DNA of 64,000 nt, taken from contig DGQA01000010.1 in assembly GCA_002390705.1 (NCBI GenBank), positions 1-64,000 of the forward strand, written 5' to 3'. The translations under genes and the position numbers were made by a program. Of the stretch, positions 16,818-25,974 are shown piece after piece (the stretch's first letter is position 1; each line of letters starts with the position of its first letter). The stretch is from Actinobacteria bacterium UBA4426 (GTDB lineage Bacteria > Actinomycetota > Actinomycetes > S36-B12). The notes below the pieces were generated by a model that worked only from the letters and a program-made list of their open reading frames with translations, was not told the DNA's origin and searched no databases.

Positions 16818-18782
16818 ATGAGTGATGCGAACGAAACACTGTCCAATTTGGCGCACGAGAACCGCACATTCGCGCCCAGCGCCGAATTCGCTGCTCAGGC
16901 AAATGCTAAAGCCGATCTCTATGACCAAGCCGAGGCTGACCGTTTAGGTTTTTGGGCTACCCAAGCACGCGGGTTGGATTGGGAAACTGACTTCGCTGAA
17001 GTTCTGGACTGGTCCAACCCCCCATTCGCCAAATGGTTTGTCGGCGGCACACTCAATGTCGCCTATAACTGCGTAGATCGCCACGTTCATTCGGGTCACG
17101 GCGATCAAGTTGCGATCCGTTTTGAGGGAGAACCCGGCGACCAGCGCAATGTCACGTATCGCGAACTCCTGGGTGAAGTGAGCAAAGCAGCCAACGCCCT
17201 CACCGCGCTTGGAATCACGGCGGGTGATCGCGTTGTGATTTATATGCCCATGATTGTTGAGGCTGTCGTCGCTATGTTGGCCTGCGCTCGCATCGGTGCA
17301 CCACATTCTGTGGTCTTTGCCGGGTTCAGTGCCGAAGCATTACGCAGTCGAATTGACGATGCCTCCGCCAAGTTAGTAATCACCGCCGATGGACAAAATC
17401 GCCGCGGAAATGTGATGTCGCTCAAGCCCGCGGTCGATGAAGCAGTGGCTTCTTGTCCATCGGTAAATAGTGTTTTGGTTGTTAAGCGCTGCGGCAACGA
17501 CGTCACTTGGGGTGAAAAAGATGTGTGGTGGCACGAATTCGTCGAGAGTCAATCACCCGAACACACCCCACAGGCATTCGACTCCGAGCATCCATTATTT
17601 ATTTTGTACACGTCAGGAACAACCGGAAAACCAAAGGGTATCTTGCACACGACTGGGGGATACCTCACCCAAGTCACCTACACACATCGCAATGTTTTTG
17701 ATCTCAAGCCTGAAACTGATGTGTTTTGGTGCACCGCAGACATCGGTTGGGTAACCGGACACTCCTACATTGTGTACGGTCCACTTGCTAACCGCGCTAC
17801 CCAAGTGATCTACGAAGGGACGCCAGACGCACCAGCCAAGGATCGCTGGTGGGATATTGTCGAGCGCCACGGGGTCACCATTCTGTATACCGCTCCCACC
17901 GCCATTCGCACTTTCATGAAGTGGGGTGACGAATTTCCTGAATCGCATGACTTGTCTTCACTACGCCTACTGGGATCAGTCGGTGAACCGATTAACCCTG
18001 AGGCCTGGATCTGGTACCGCAGAGTGATCGGCGGAGACCGTTGTCCGATTATTGATACTTGGTGGCAGACCGAAACTGGCGCAATGATGATTTCGCCTCT
18101 CCCCGGCGTGACAGCGACCAAGCCAGGCTCAGCTATGCGCGCTCTCCCAGGAATTGGTGTGGCAATTGTTGACGATGCAGGATCTCCCCTCGGTAATGGC
18201 TCCGGGGGTTTCCTCGTCCTCACCGAACCATGGCCGGCCATGCTGCGTGGGATTTGGGGAGATAATCAACGGTTTATTGATACCTACTGGTCAAAGTGGC
18301 CGCAGTACTATTTTGCGGGCGACGGTGCAAAATTCGATGATGACGGGGCGATCTGGCTACTTGGCCGCGTCGACGACGTCATGAACGTGTCCGGGCACCG
18401 AATTTCCACCACAGAGGTTGAATCCGCTCTCGTCTCTCACCCTAGTGTCGCTGAAGCTGCAGTGGTTGGCGCTGCTGACGAAACAACCGGACAAGCCATT
18501 GTTGCGTTTGTAATCCTGCGCGGAGGTCTGGAAGGTGCTGACGGAACCAGTTTGGTTGCCACACTTCGCAATCACGTCGCTACCGAGATCGGTCCGATCG
18601 CAAAACCACGACAGGTCATGATCGTCCCGGAGCTTCCCAAGACTCGGTCGGGCAAGATCCTTCGCCGTCTGCTGCAAGATATCGCCGAGCATCGCAGTAT
18701 CGGCGATTCGACCACCCTCGCCGACCCGGCAGTGATGAATCTGATTTCGGCAGGCCTCGAGTCTTCAAGCACAGACGACTAA
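16818..18782 (+). CDS. acs: Acetyl-CoA synthetase (AMP-forming)
   Basis: Activates acetate to acetyl-CoA via acetyl-AMP; cytosolic. 654 aa from the ATG at 16818, behind AAGGAG. Adenylate-forming core motifs: YTSGTTGKPKGI (264-275), TWWQTETG, and YFAGDGA. The C-terminal loop is KTRSGKILRR, with Lys613 the conserved catalytic and acetylation-controlled lysine. Length and motifs are complete, so it should be active. It is followed by nhaA on the same strand after 45 bp. In M. tuberculosis acs lies in the same order relative to the neighbours. Confidence 0.96.
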   Translation: MSDANETLSNLAHENRTFAPSAEFAAQANAKADLYDQAEADRLGFWATQARGLDWETDFAEVLDWSNPPFAKWFVGGTLNVAYNCVDRHVHSGHGDQVAIRFEGEPGDQRNVTYRELLGEVSKAANALTALGITAGDRVVIYMPMIVEAVVAMLACARIGAPHSVVFAGFSAEALRSRIDDASAKLVITADGQNRRGNVMSLKPAVDEAVASCPSVNSVLVVKRCGNDVTWGEKDVWWHEFVESQSPEHTPQAFDSEHPLFILYTSGTTGKPKGILHTTGGYLTQVTYTHRNVFDLKPETDVFWCTADIGWVTGHSYIVYGPLANRATQVIYEGTPDAPAKDRWWDIVERHGVTILYTAPTAIRTFMKWGDEFPESHDLSSLRLLGSVGEPINPEAWIWYRRVIGGDRCPIIDTWWQTETGAMMISPLPGVTATKPGSAMRALPGIGVAIVDDAGSPLGNGSGGFLVLTEPWPAMLRGIWGDNQRFIDTYWSKWPQYYFAGDGAKFDDDGAIWLLGRVDDVMNVSGHRISTTEVESALVSHPSVAEAAVVGAADETTGQAIVAFVILRGGLEGADGTSLVATLRNHVATEIGPIAKPRQVMIVPELPKTRSGKILRRLLQDIAEHRSIGDSTTLADPAVMNLISAGLESSSTDD

Positions 18783-18827
18783 GTACTCGAGATATCGCAA
18801 TGAGCGATTAATTAGTAGACTACGGAC

Positions 18828-20129
18828 ATGGCCACTCACGATATTTTGTCGCGCCCAAGTCTCGGCGAACGCGGGTGGCTAGTAAGTCAATTACGTGACG
18901 AAACCATCGGTGGTGCCGTCTTACTTTTTGCAGCCATCTGTGCATTGATCTGGGCGAACTCTCCTTGGGGAGACAGCTACTTTGATCTAGTTCACTACAA
19001 AATTGGACCTGCTGAACTTGGTTTAAATCTCTCACTTGGGGTTTGGGCCGCCGATGCACTCCTGGCAATTTTCTTTTTCGTCGTTGGTCTAGAACTTAAG
19101 CATGAACTCGTGCTCGGCTCCCTATCAAAACCTGCCCAAGCAATAGTTCCTGCCGCAGCTGCCTTGGGTGGCATGCTCGTCCCCGCCCTTTTTTACGTCG
19201 TCGTTAACACCACCCTGGCTGAAGGATCGTTGCAAGGCTGGGGAATTCCAATGGCGACGGACATTGCCTTTGCACTAGCGGTACTCGCAATATTTGGGCG
19301 AAAACTTCCCGTTGCACTTCGCGCCTTTCTTCTCACACTTGCTGTTGTTGATGACCTTGGTGCGATCAGTGTTATCGCGATTTTCTACTCCGATAAGTTT
19401 GCAATTTTATGGTTCGCTGGATTCCTAGCCACAATGCTGGCTTATTGGCTTCTGCAGAAAAATCGCATTTCTTCACCTATTCTTTTCATCCCGCTCGTGC
19501 TGATCGGCTGGTATTTCTGTTACAAGAGTGGCGTTCACGCGACTGTGGCCGGCGTCGCATTCGGATTCCTCACTCGCGTTCGCACCGACCCGGGTGAGAC
19601 GGAAGCACCCGCTGACAAATTAATTCATACAATCCATCCGATCAGTGCTGGATTAGCCGTTCCCATTTTTGCCCTGTTTGCTGCTGGTGTTGACTTACGA
19701 GCCACCGGATTGATGGAACCCCTTCAATCACCCATCGCGATTGGGATTTTGGTCGGGCTCGTATTAGGGAAACCCATCGGAATTGTGGGCATGGCGTGGT
19801 TCATGGCCAGATTCACCCGGGCAAGTTTGAGCCCAGGCATTGCCTGGCGCGATGTGATGGCGGTAGGCGTGGTAGCGGGCGTAGGCTTCACGGTCGCTCT
19901 ACTCATTAGCGAGCTAGGATACCCGGATAACGTGCTCTACTTGGAAAGTGCCAAAATCGCTGTTCTAGCGGCTTCCGTTATTGCCGCGCTCCTCGCCGCG
20001 GTCCTCCTCCTTTCACGTAGTCGACATTATGCACGTATGGCGCAAATCGAAGAGGCTGAACTGAGTCGCGAAGCCACCCCCAATGTGTATCAGCAGGGGG
20101 ACGCCGATTCCAGCCCTGAACCGCGATAA
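18828..20129 (+). CDS. nhaA: Na+/H+ antiporter NhaA
   Basis: Electrogenic sodium/proton antiporter of the inner membrane for pH and sodium homeostasis. 433 aa with about 12 hydrophobic segments. Ion-binding residues are present: MATDIAFAL (Asp145) and LAVVDDLGAIS (Asp175-Asp176, matching E. coli D163-D164). The late helix GKPIGI carries the conserved Lys. The C-terminal tail of about 35 residues is acidic and soluble. It lies between acs and the holin-like gene. M. tuberculosis has another gene at this position as I recall, so nhaA looks like a lineage-specific addition. Confidence 0.95.
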   Translation: MATHDILSRPSLGERGWLVSQLRDETIGGAVLLFAAICALIWANSPWGDSYFDLVHYKIGPAELGLNLSLGVWAADALLAIFFFVVGLELKHELVLGSLSKPAQAIVPAAAALGGMLVPALFYVVVNTTLAEGSLQGWGIPMATDIAFALAVLAIFGRKLPVALRAFLLTLAVVDDLGAISVIAIFYSDKFAILWFAGFLATMLAYWLLQKNRISSPILFIPLVLIGWYFCYKSGVHATVAGVAFGFLTRVRTDPGETEAPADKLIHTIHPISAGLAVPIFALFAAGVDLRATGLMEPLQSPIAIGILVGLVLGKPIGIVGMAWFMARFTRASLSPGIAWRDVMAVGVVAGVGFTVALLISELGYPDNVLYLESAKIAVLAASVIAALLAAVLLLSRSRHYARMAQIEEAELSREATPNVYQQGDADSSPEPR

Positions 20130-20153
20130 CCTTCTCGGCAGGAGGGAATTTCA

Positions 20154-20537
20154 ATGCAGCCACAACAGAGCTTGAAGCAATTGGTCACACAGACAATCAG
20201 TGATGGCACCCGCCTGCTTCGGGCGCAAGTAAACCTGACCACAACTGAACTCAGCGAGACCACAAAAACAATCGGGAAGATTTCACTACTTGGCCTGATT
20301 GCCGTGTCTCTGATCGGTATGGGTGGAATTTTTGTCCTCATCTCAATTGCCTATGCCTTGGTTGCATTGGGTCTCCCCACCTGGGCCGGCTTCCTGATCG
20401 TGGCGGCAGCTCTTTTCCTCGTTACCGGAATCCTGGGTGTTCTCATTAAGAGCAAAGGTAAAGGGGTTAAGGGCCCAACTTTGGCCGGCGCCCAGTGGAA
20501 AAAGACTTCTGAATCACTCACCGCTCTCGGCGAATAA
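20154..20537 (+). CDS. Holin-superfamily (DUF1469/PF07332-like) small membrane protein
   Basis: 127 aa with a good ribosome site (GGAGGG). The N-terminal 35 residues form an amphipathic helix (SDGTRLLRAQVNLTTTEL). Two membrane helices follow (about 42-64 and 72-100) joined by a short GLPTWAG turn, then a basic tail. The layout matches the phage-holin-3-like family common in actinobacterial chromosomes (Rv3669 position). These chromosomal members are not lysis proteins as far as known; an envelope-stress or membrane-domain role is guessed. Same strand as ephE-like gene, 13 bp upstream of it. Confidence 0.75.
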   Translation: MQPQQSLKQLVTQTISDGTRLLRAQVNLTTTELSETTKTIGKISLLGLIAVSLIGMGGIFVLISIAYALVALGLPTWAGFLIVAAALFLVTGILGVLIKSKGKGVKGPTLAGAQWKKTSESLTALGE

Positions 20538-20550
20538 CTCACAGACTTAA

Positions 20551-21471
20551 GTGATCACCCCTGATGCGGCGATTACCGCGACCGGACCTTGGACCCACCG
20601 AAATATTTCAGCCAATGGCGCCCGCTTTCACATTGTTGAAATGGGTTCCGGTCCCACCGTTCTTCTCCTGCACGGCTTCCCTAGTTTCTGGTGGACCTGG
20701 CGTGAATTGATCGCGCCCCTGGCCCACGCCGGCTACCGGGTCATTGCCATGGACCTACGAGGTTACGGCGGATCCGACCACCCTCCGCAGGGCTACGACC
20801 CGACCACATTGGCTCGCGACTGCGTCAGCGTCATTCGATCACTAGGTGAGGCCCAAGCAACTGTCGTTGGACATGGACTCGGCTCGGTCGTTGCTTGGAC
20901 CATGGCCGCGCACACCCCAGACGCGGTCACCGCGGTTGTCAGCGTCGCAGGTGCACATCCTCGCGTTTTACGGCATTCACTTCTTCGCAACAATGCCCAA
21001 CGTTCTGGTTTGTCCTATCTCGCTCGACTTCAATTGCCATTTATTCCTGAGCGCTACTACACCAAGAATGATGCTAACAATGTCGGCGAATTCTTTGAAA
21101 AGTACTCTTACGATCCCTCATGGCTGGACCCGGACGTAAGAGCTAGTTTTCAAGCGGCCTACCAAAACTGGCCAACAGCACATACAGCAATTGAGTTTCA
21201 CCGCTGGGCGATTCGATCCCTATACCGCACCGACGGTAGAAGGTTTCAAGATTCAATTGACACGCCCGTCAGTAATCCGGTACTTGATATTTTTGGCGAG
21301 CACGATCCCATGGTCTTCAGTGATCTAATTGACAACGAGTCAATGGTGAGTGGGCCCTACACTCGAGAAATAATGCCCACCGGCCACTTCCCCCATGAGG
21401 AAAACCCACGTGCATTTGCCGAATTGTTGCTCCCGTGGCTGAGTCAACATGCACGCTCATTGGCACACTAG
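20551..21471 (+). CDS. Alpha/beta hydrolase, EphE-like, with Gly at the nucleophile position
   Basis: Alpha/beta-hydrolase fold protein, 306 aa, in the position of mycobacterial ephE. The oxyanion-hole HGFPSFWW (about 41-48) and MDLRGYGGSD strand are typical of epoxide hydrolases. The nucleophile elbow reads VVGHGLGSVVAW: the residue that should be Asp (epoxide hydrolase) or Ser is Gly. Candidate late Asp (FGEHDPMV) and His (PTGHFPHEENP) of the triad remain. It may be a non-catalytic or altered-chemistry member. It starts with GTG at 20551 and is followed 5 bp later by the DUF309 gene. Confidence 0.8.
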   Translation: MITPDAAITATGPWTHRNISANGARFHIVEMGSGPTVLLLHGFPSFWWTWRELIAPLAHAGYRVIAMDLRGYGGSDHPPQGYDPTTLARDCVSVIRSLGEAQATVVGHGLGSVVAWTMAAHTPDAVTAVVSVAGAHPRVLRHSLLRNNAQRSGLSYLARLQLPFIPERYYTKNDANNVGEFFEKYSYDPSWLDPDVRASFQAAYQNWPTAHTAIEFHRWAIRSLYRTDGRRFQDSIDTPVSNPVLDIFGEHDPMVFSDLIDNESMVSGPYTREIMPTGHFPHEENPRAFAELLLPWLSQHARSLAH

Positions 21472-21476
21472 TCGAC

Positions 21477-21860
21477 ATGGGGGCGCGCGACCGACTCGGC
21501 AGGCCGCTTCGCGGGGAAGCCATATCTGCTCATTCATTTCCGCAAGTGCCCGAGCGCACCTCACTCTCCGGGGAGCAAGCGTGGAGCGAAATCTCGGACT
21601 ATCTCGCTCAAGGGTTGCCATTCCACGTGCATGAGGTCGCCGAGCAGCGTTGGCGGTGCGCGCCACCGAATGAGAAGGATTTCTGGCGGGCATGCGCTCA
21701 AATGGGTGCTGCCCTCACCCACGACGCCCGCGGTAATCCAGTAGGCGCCCAACGCTTGTCCTCGCGGGCCCAAGAAACTTTGGATGCAGCACTTTCACCC
21801 GAGCCGCACATTGATCCTGTTGCGCTAAAATCCTTCTTTTCCGCAATAATCGAGTCGTGA
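21477..21860 (+). CDS. DUF309 domain protein
   Basis: About 127 aa. The DUF309 signature is clear: FHVHEVAEQRWR, then KDFWRACAQMGAALTHDARGN. The family is helical, with His/Glu residues that could bind metal, and its biochemical role is not established. I chose the ATG at 21477 (MGARDRLGRPLRG) over an in-frame GTG at 21435 that would overlap the upstream gene. Its stop overlaps the photolyase start (GTGA), so the two are translationally coupled. That pairing hints at a joint role, but this is inference. Confidence 0.75.
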   Translation: MGARDRLGRPLRGEAISAHSFPQVPERTSLSGEQAWSEISDYLAQGLPFHVHEVAEQRWRCAPPNEKDFWRACAQMGAALTHDARGNPVGAQRLSSRAQETLDAALSPEPHIDPVALKSFFSAIIES

Positions 21861-23383
21861 GCAACCCCCAGTTTTCGGAGCGAATAATCTTTGTGACCTT
21901 CGATCAACTCTCCCGGTCCCACGGCGCTTTGGCAACAGCGGTGCCTGGACAAGATCAGATTGTTTTTATTGAAAGCCACGACATGCTCACGGCTCGAACT
22001 TGGCATGCGCAAAGATTGTTTTTTCTTCTCTCCTGCTGCGAGCATCTCAAGAGTGAACTTGATGCGGGCGGCTTTCAGGTCACAACTATTCACGCTTCCA
22101 GTATGAGATCTGGTCTTGAAAAACTACGCGCTCAGCACCCTGATCTCCCGATTGTGAGCACTTCCCCAAGCTCACGATCCCTGCGTCAAGTTTTGAACTC
22201 CCTCGGGGTCGAACTGCTACCAAACAATAATTTTCTGACAACTCCAGAGCAGTTCACTTCCTGGGCCAGCGGCTACAAGTCGTTAACCATGGAGTACTTC
22301 TACCGGTGGCAACGTAAAAGGCTGAATATTTTGATGGACCATGATCAGCCAGTTGGTGGGCAATGGAACCTCGACCACGATAATCGTCTTCCTCCTCCAC
22401 GCCCCAAAAAGGGGCAACCTCCCCACTTGTGGCCAGAGCCACTCCGATTTGAATCTGATCAGATTGATGATCAGGTACGCGACCGTCTGAGTGAATTCCA
22501 CACGTGGGGCGAACCCCCTAACGGCACGTGGGCAACAACTCGCACAGGCGCACTCGCTCAACTAGCCCACTTCACCGAGAATTCCCTCACTAATTTTGGA
22601 CCGTTCGAGGATGCAATGCCTACGGATACGTGGACGGTAAACCATTCACTTTTGAGTCCCTATCTCAATGTGGGACTCCTTCATCCAGGTGAAGTAGTCC
22701 AAGCCGCAATCGATAAATATGAACAGGGCGGTATCCCGCTTTCTTCGATCGAAGGTTTCGTACGTCAGGTCATTGGGTGGCGCGAGTACATAAATGGAAT
22801 TTACTGGCATTTCCCGGACTCCTACCGGGAAGAGAACGCTCTGGATACACACGGAAAGCTTTTACCACTTTTCATGGATCCACAAGCCACGCAAATGAAC
22901 TGCATGAGTTCTGTAATCGCAGACGTCCAAGAGAGAGCCTGGGTCCATCACATCCCGCGACTTATGTTGCTGAGCAATCTTGCGCAACTCGTCGGCATGA
23001 AACCACAGGAGCTTCTTGACTGGATGCGTACCCATTTTATTGACGCGGCCGACTGGGTAATGGTGCCAAATGTGATCGGCATGGGGATGCATGCGGACGG
23101 TGGCGCCATGATGACTAAGCCATACATCGCTGGGGGCGCATATATTTCCCGAATGAGCAACTATTGTGGCGGTTGCGCATTTGATCCGAAGAAACGTACC
23201 GGGGAAGATGCCTGTCCATTCACCACTTTGTATTGGGACTATTTGGACCGCAATCGTGACTACTTCGCTGGCAATCACCGAATGTCGCGACCCGTCGCGG
23301 CCGCCGCGCAACGCGAAGATCTCGAGCAAATTCGTGATCGCGCATCACAAGTACTCTTAGGGCTGTACGACGGTAAAATCTAG
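21857..23383 (+). CDS. Iron-sulfur bacterial cryptochrome/photolyase (PhrB-like)
   Basis: 508-aa member of the FeS-BCP/CryPro group, whose characterised relatives are prokaryotic (6-4) photolyases. Four cysteines at 349 (MNCMSS), 437 and 440 (NYCGGC) and 453 (EDACPFT) match the [4Fe-4S] ligands of Agrobacterium PhrB almost residue for residue. The FAD-binding half contains GWREYINGIYW, and the MHADGGAMMTKPYIAGG segment is intact. It should repair UV photoproducts with FAD and a second light-absorbing cofactor. The GTG start overlaps the DUF309 stop. This fits a sunlit habitat. Confidence 0.92.
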   Translation: MSNPQFSERIIFVTFDQLSRSHGALATAVPGQDQIVFIESHDMLTARTWHAQRLFFLLSCCEHLKSELDAGGFQVTTIHASSMRSGLEKLRAQHPDLPIVSTSPSSRSLRQVLNSLGVELLPNNNFLTTPEQFTSWASGYKSLTMEYFYRWQRKRLNILMDHDQPVGGQWNLDHDNRLPPPRPKKGQPPHLWPEPLRFESDQIDDQVRDRLSEFHTWGEPPNGTWATTRTGALAQLAHFTENSLTNFGPFEDAMPTDTWTVNHSLLSPYLNVGLLHPGEVVQAAIDKYEQGGIPLSSIEGFVRQVIGWREYINGIYWHFPDSYREENALDTHGKLLPLFMDPQATQMNCMSSVIADVQERAWVHHIPRLMLLSNLAQLVGMKPQELLDWMRTHFIDAADWVMVPNVIGMGMHADGGAMMTKPYIAGGAYISRMSNYCGGCAFDPKKRTGEDACPFTTLYWDYLDRNRDYFAGNHRMSRPVAAAAQREDLEQIRDRASQVLLGLYDGKI

Positions 23384-23579
23384 TTAAGTGAGTGCTTGAT
23401 CACGGCTAAATACAGGGTCATCCGAGTTAAGAGTTACTGACACTGGCTTCGAAAGGTGGGCTGGTGAGGGGACGAGAAGGAACTCATTCTTACGGGGCGC
23501 ACGCATAAGCCCTCTTGATTCCTGTCAAGTCTTAGTCAATGTCTAGACTTTCCTGTCCCAAATCACTAATCTTCATGGA

Positions 23580-24488
23580 ATGCGCAGGGGCAACAAGTGG
23601 CTCACAATCATGATTGCAGCATGTCTGGGTTTGGGATGCGCTTCAGGTGTTGCCCGGGCAGCGGACACAATTCACGGCACACTAAAGCAGCGAATAGAGC
23701 TCGGCTTATCGGGGGTGAGCCCCCATGCAGACCTTCAGAGCAATGGCACAACTCGACTGTATTTCCCAAGCCTCTCAGTTAACGGAACGGCGATCGCACA
23801 ATGCACTGTGAAAGGAGCGTGCGAGATGGTTGGCTCACTCCAAGGGATCAGCGATCTCACGGACGTTGTCACAGCCAATGGCACCCGACAGGCCTACTAC
23901 ATCGTGATGAACCCGAACAGTAAGCGTAAGGAAATCTATACAGCCCCAATGACAGCCGACGGGCTTGCTCTGGGCGAAGGCATTCCTCTAGGTATCAATG
24001 ACGGCGGTGCAATGGCTTGGGGAGTACCCGATGCGGTGGTTACTCCTGACGGACGGGTGCGCATTTATTGGGTAGAACCCGATCCACAGGGGCGAAGAGC
24101 CAGCGAAGTGATTGTCAGCGCAACATCGACAGACAAATCGGGGACCTCGTTCGTGCGCGATAGAGGCTTTCGGACCACTCGAGGCATCGTCGACTTCGAA
24201 GTATTGAGCGCAAAAAAAGGAGCCTGGCTTGCGATCACATCTACAACCCCTGAAGATCCAAAAAAACCGCAGCGCCTTTTACTGGCGTCTTCTAAGAATG
24301 GACTCAATTGGAAAATCAATCGCAAATCACTGACTCCATCATCAATGAGTTACTTAGATCCCACGGGCATTCGCATTGGGCCAAGGAAGTACCGCATTTA
24401 CTACTCTAAGGCACCCAACGTGCTGGGCGATCGCGCCTATGCTCTTGAGCAAGGAGTTCTCACGATCAAGAAAAAGAAGCGAAGGTAA
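23580..24488 (+). CDS. Secreted protein, predicted beta-propeller-like
   Basis: 302 aa. An N-terminal signal peptide is clear: basic MRRGNKW, hydrophobic core, and either a lipobox-like Cys (GLGCASG) or cleavage after ARA. The mature part has repeated beta-blade-like units of the kind 'SNGTTRLYFPS', 'PDGRVRIYWVEP', 'GPRKYRIYYSK', reminiscent of GH43/GH32-type five-bladed propellers, without catalytic residues I can assign. The C-terminus is very basic (IKKKKRR). The gene stands alone, 196 bp after the photolyase and convergent with the next gene. It appears to be an insertion relative to the conserved neighbourhood. Function unknown. Confidence 0.7.
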   Translation: MRRGNKWLTIMIAACLGLGCASGVARAADTIHGTLKQRIELGLSGVSPHADLQSNGTTRLYFPSLSVNGTAIAQCTVKGACEMVGSLQGISDLTDVVTANGTRQAYYIVMNPNSKRKEIYTAPMTADGLALGEGIPLGINDGGAMAWGVPDAVVTPDGRVRIYWVEPDPQGRRASEVIVSATSTDKSGTSFVRDRGFRTTRGIVDFEVLSAKKGAWLAITSTTPEDPKKPQRLLLASSKNGLNWKINRKSLTPSSMSYLDPTGIRIGPRKYRIYYSKAPNVLGDRAYALEQGVLTIKKKKRR

Positions 24489-24763
24489 TTTCCTAGTAAC
24501 ACAAACAATTCTTCCCTCCACTGAATTGTTGATTCGGGCACGGGGTTTCAAAGCGCTAATGCAATGGCAACCCCTGCGAATCTAGATTGTGTCGTCGGTA
24601 TGGGGTCAACAGCGCAGCAGACGAAATAAAACTCCCATGGACAGTAGCCGCTCATAAATTTCCGGCCTATCGGTTGAGTTGCAATGATCGGGTAATGGTG
24701 CACGGTCGTAGTTGGGTGACCTTATCGGTCCTGTTGTGAATAATTTTCGCTCACTTCTCGCGG

Positions 24764-25873
24764 CTAATACTCGCCATATTCGCAACCGCCGTAAGTCCCA
24801 GCGAATTCTCCTACCAACGTTTCATGAGGCCCACTACGCGAAAATATCCGGACCGTTCCACGAGCGTTCCCACCATTCCAGAGTTGGCGGTGGTTGCGCT
24901 CGCCGCTTGGATTCTCGTAGTTCATAAACAGCATCTCTTCCTTGGGGCAAGAAAAATGAATCTCAATTCGGGCTGTGCGAGTCCACGCTTCGATGTCCCA
25001 CGTGACAAAGTCACCCTCAGTCTTGCATTCGAAACTCTGGCCCGGGCGGGTCCAAAACTTAGAAAAGTTGAAATCAAAAAGTTTTCCTTCAAGGAAGAAA
25101 CCAATGATGAGCTTGCGCCGCAATCGGCGCCCGAACACGATCGGAGTACCTCCGCCCACATCTAGACAGGTCAAAGACAATGGGTCTGCACTGCCCACCC
25201 GGGTGAAGTGTGCGCAGTTCAACCATATCCACGGGTTGGTGAAGTCCGCGCCCCAGTTCTTATCCTGATAGCCGGCACTGCTGCTCGGCTCAACCACGTA
25301 CCGCTCACCATCAAGGGTTATGTCGCCGGTGTACTCGGTTTTGATTCCCTGCACGTGCCAAAACATCTGAAATGCCCGTGACCAGCGAAACGGCCAACTT
25401 GCCGCGAATCCCAAGTCGTAAGTAAGAACTTTCTTGGCGGTGAGATCCCATTCGATGTCACCTGCGTCTGACATCCATTCCGGATGGGATTGAACATCTT
25501 TGTCGCTGGCAACCGCTCGGCCAGAAAGGGCGGTCTCGGTAGCAATCGAGTCACCGATTCGTACATCAAGTCGCTCAGAGTTGAAAGCCGAGTCATTGAT
25601 TCCATAGTAATTGTGGATTTGACGTGGACTGGTCCCCCAGGTGCCCGCGTTCAACATTGCGTAAGACGGACCTCTCCCACTGGATCTGTTGGCTGGCGTC
25701 TGACCAAAGACCGGCTCGTCACCGCCCAACGACGGGTTTGTAACGAAGTATTCAAAGAAGAAGCCGCGTCGTTCGCCCGTGATCTCATGATGGGCCGTAA
25801 GCGAATGCCACCACCAGTCATAGCCGTGTGCGGCGAGGCGTCCGGAAAGCATGTAGCCATTGCGACTCTTCAC
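24764..25873 (-). CDS. Tocopherol-cyclase-family (lipocalin-like) protein
   Basis: About 369 aa. Recognised by family motifs: NGYMLSG, GYDWWWHS, FFFEYFVTNP, GYQDKNWGADFTNPW, and NFSKFWT. These recur in bacterial proteins annotated as tocopherol cyclase-like, which have a two-barrel lipocalin fold and probably act on lipids; true tocopherol synthesis is unlikely here since no partner genes are visible. The start is uncertain (GTG at 25873 or 25876 immediately before the conserved KSRNGYM; a longer frame to 25945 exists). It lies downstream of marP on the same strand (gap about 100 bp from the chosen start), possibly read from that operon. Confidence 0.75.
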   Translation of the reverse strand: MKSRNGYMLSGRLAAHGYDWWWHSLTAHHEITGERRGFFFEYFVTNPSLGGDEPVFGQTPANRSSGRGPSYAMLNAGTWGTSPRQIHNYYGINDSAFNSERLDVRIGDSIATETALSGRAVASDKDVQSHPEWMSDAGDIEWDLTAKKVLTYDLGFAASWPFRWSRAFQMFWHVQGIKTEYTGDITLDGERYVVEPSSSAGYQDKNWGADFTNPWIWLNCAHFTRVGSADPLSLTCLDVGGGTPIVFGRRLRRKLIIGFFLEGKLFDFNFSKFWTRPGQSFECKTEGDFVTWDIEAWTRTARIEIHFSCPKEEMLFMNYENPSGERNHRQLWNGGNARGTVRIFSRSGPHETLVGEFAGTYGGCEYGEY

Positions 25874-25974
25874 CACGCCACAGTACAACCATCTAGCGCC
25901 GGATCCAATCGGATCTAGTCGGCCCGCCGCACAGACTCCCCACACATCTAACTACGTATGCTTCCAGCCGACAA

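Noticed and set aside
20154..20537. Prophage holin
   Set aside because: No phage genes are nearby and this holin-like family is a standard chromosomal gene next to ephE in actinobacteria.
24489..24763. Possible gene or RNA in the 275-bp gap
   Set aside because: No frame with start and ribosome site and no clear hairpin were seen.
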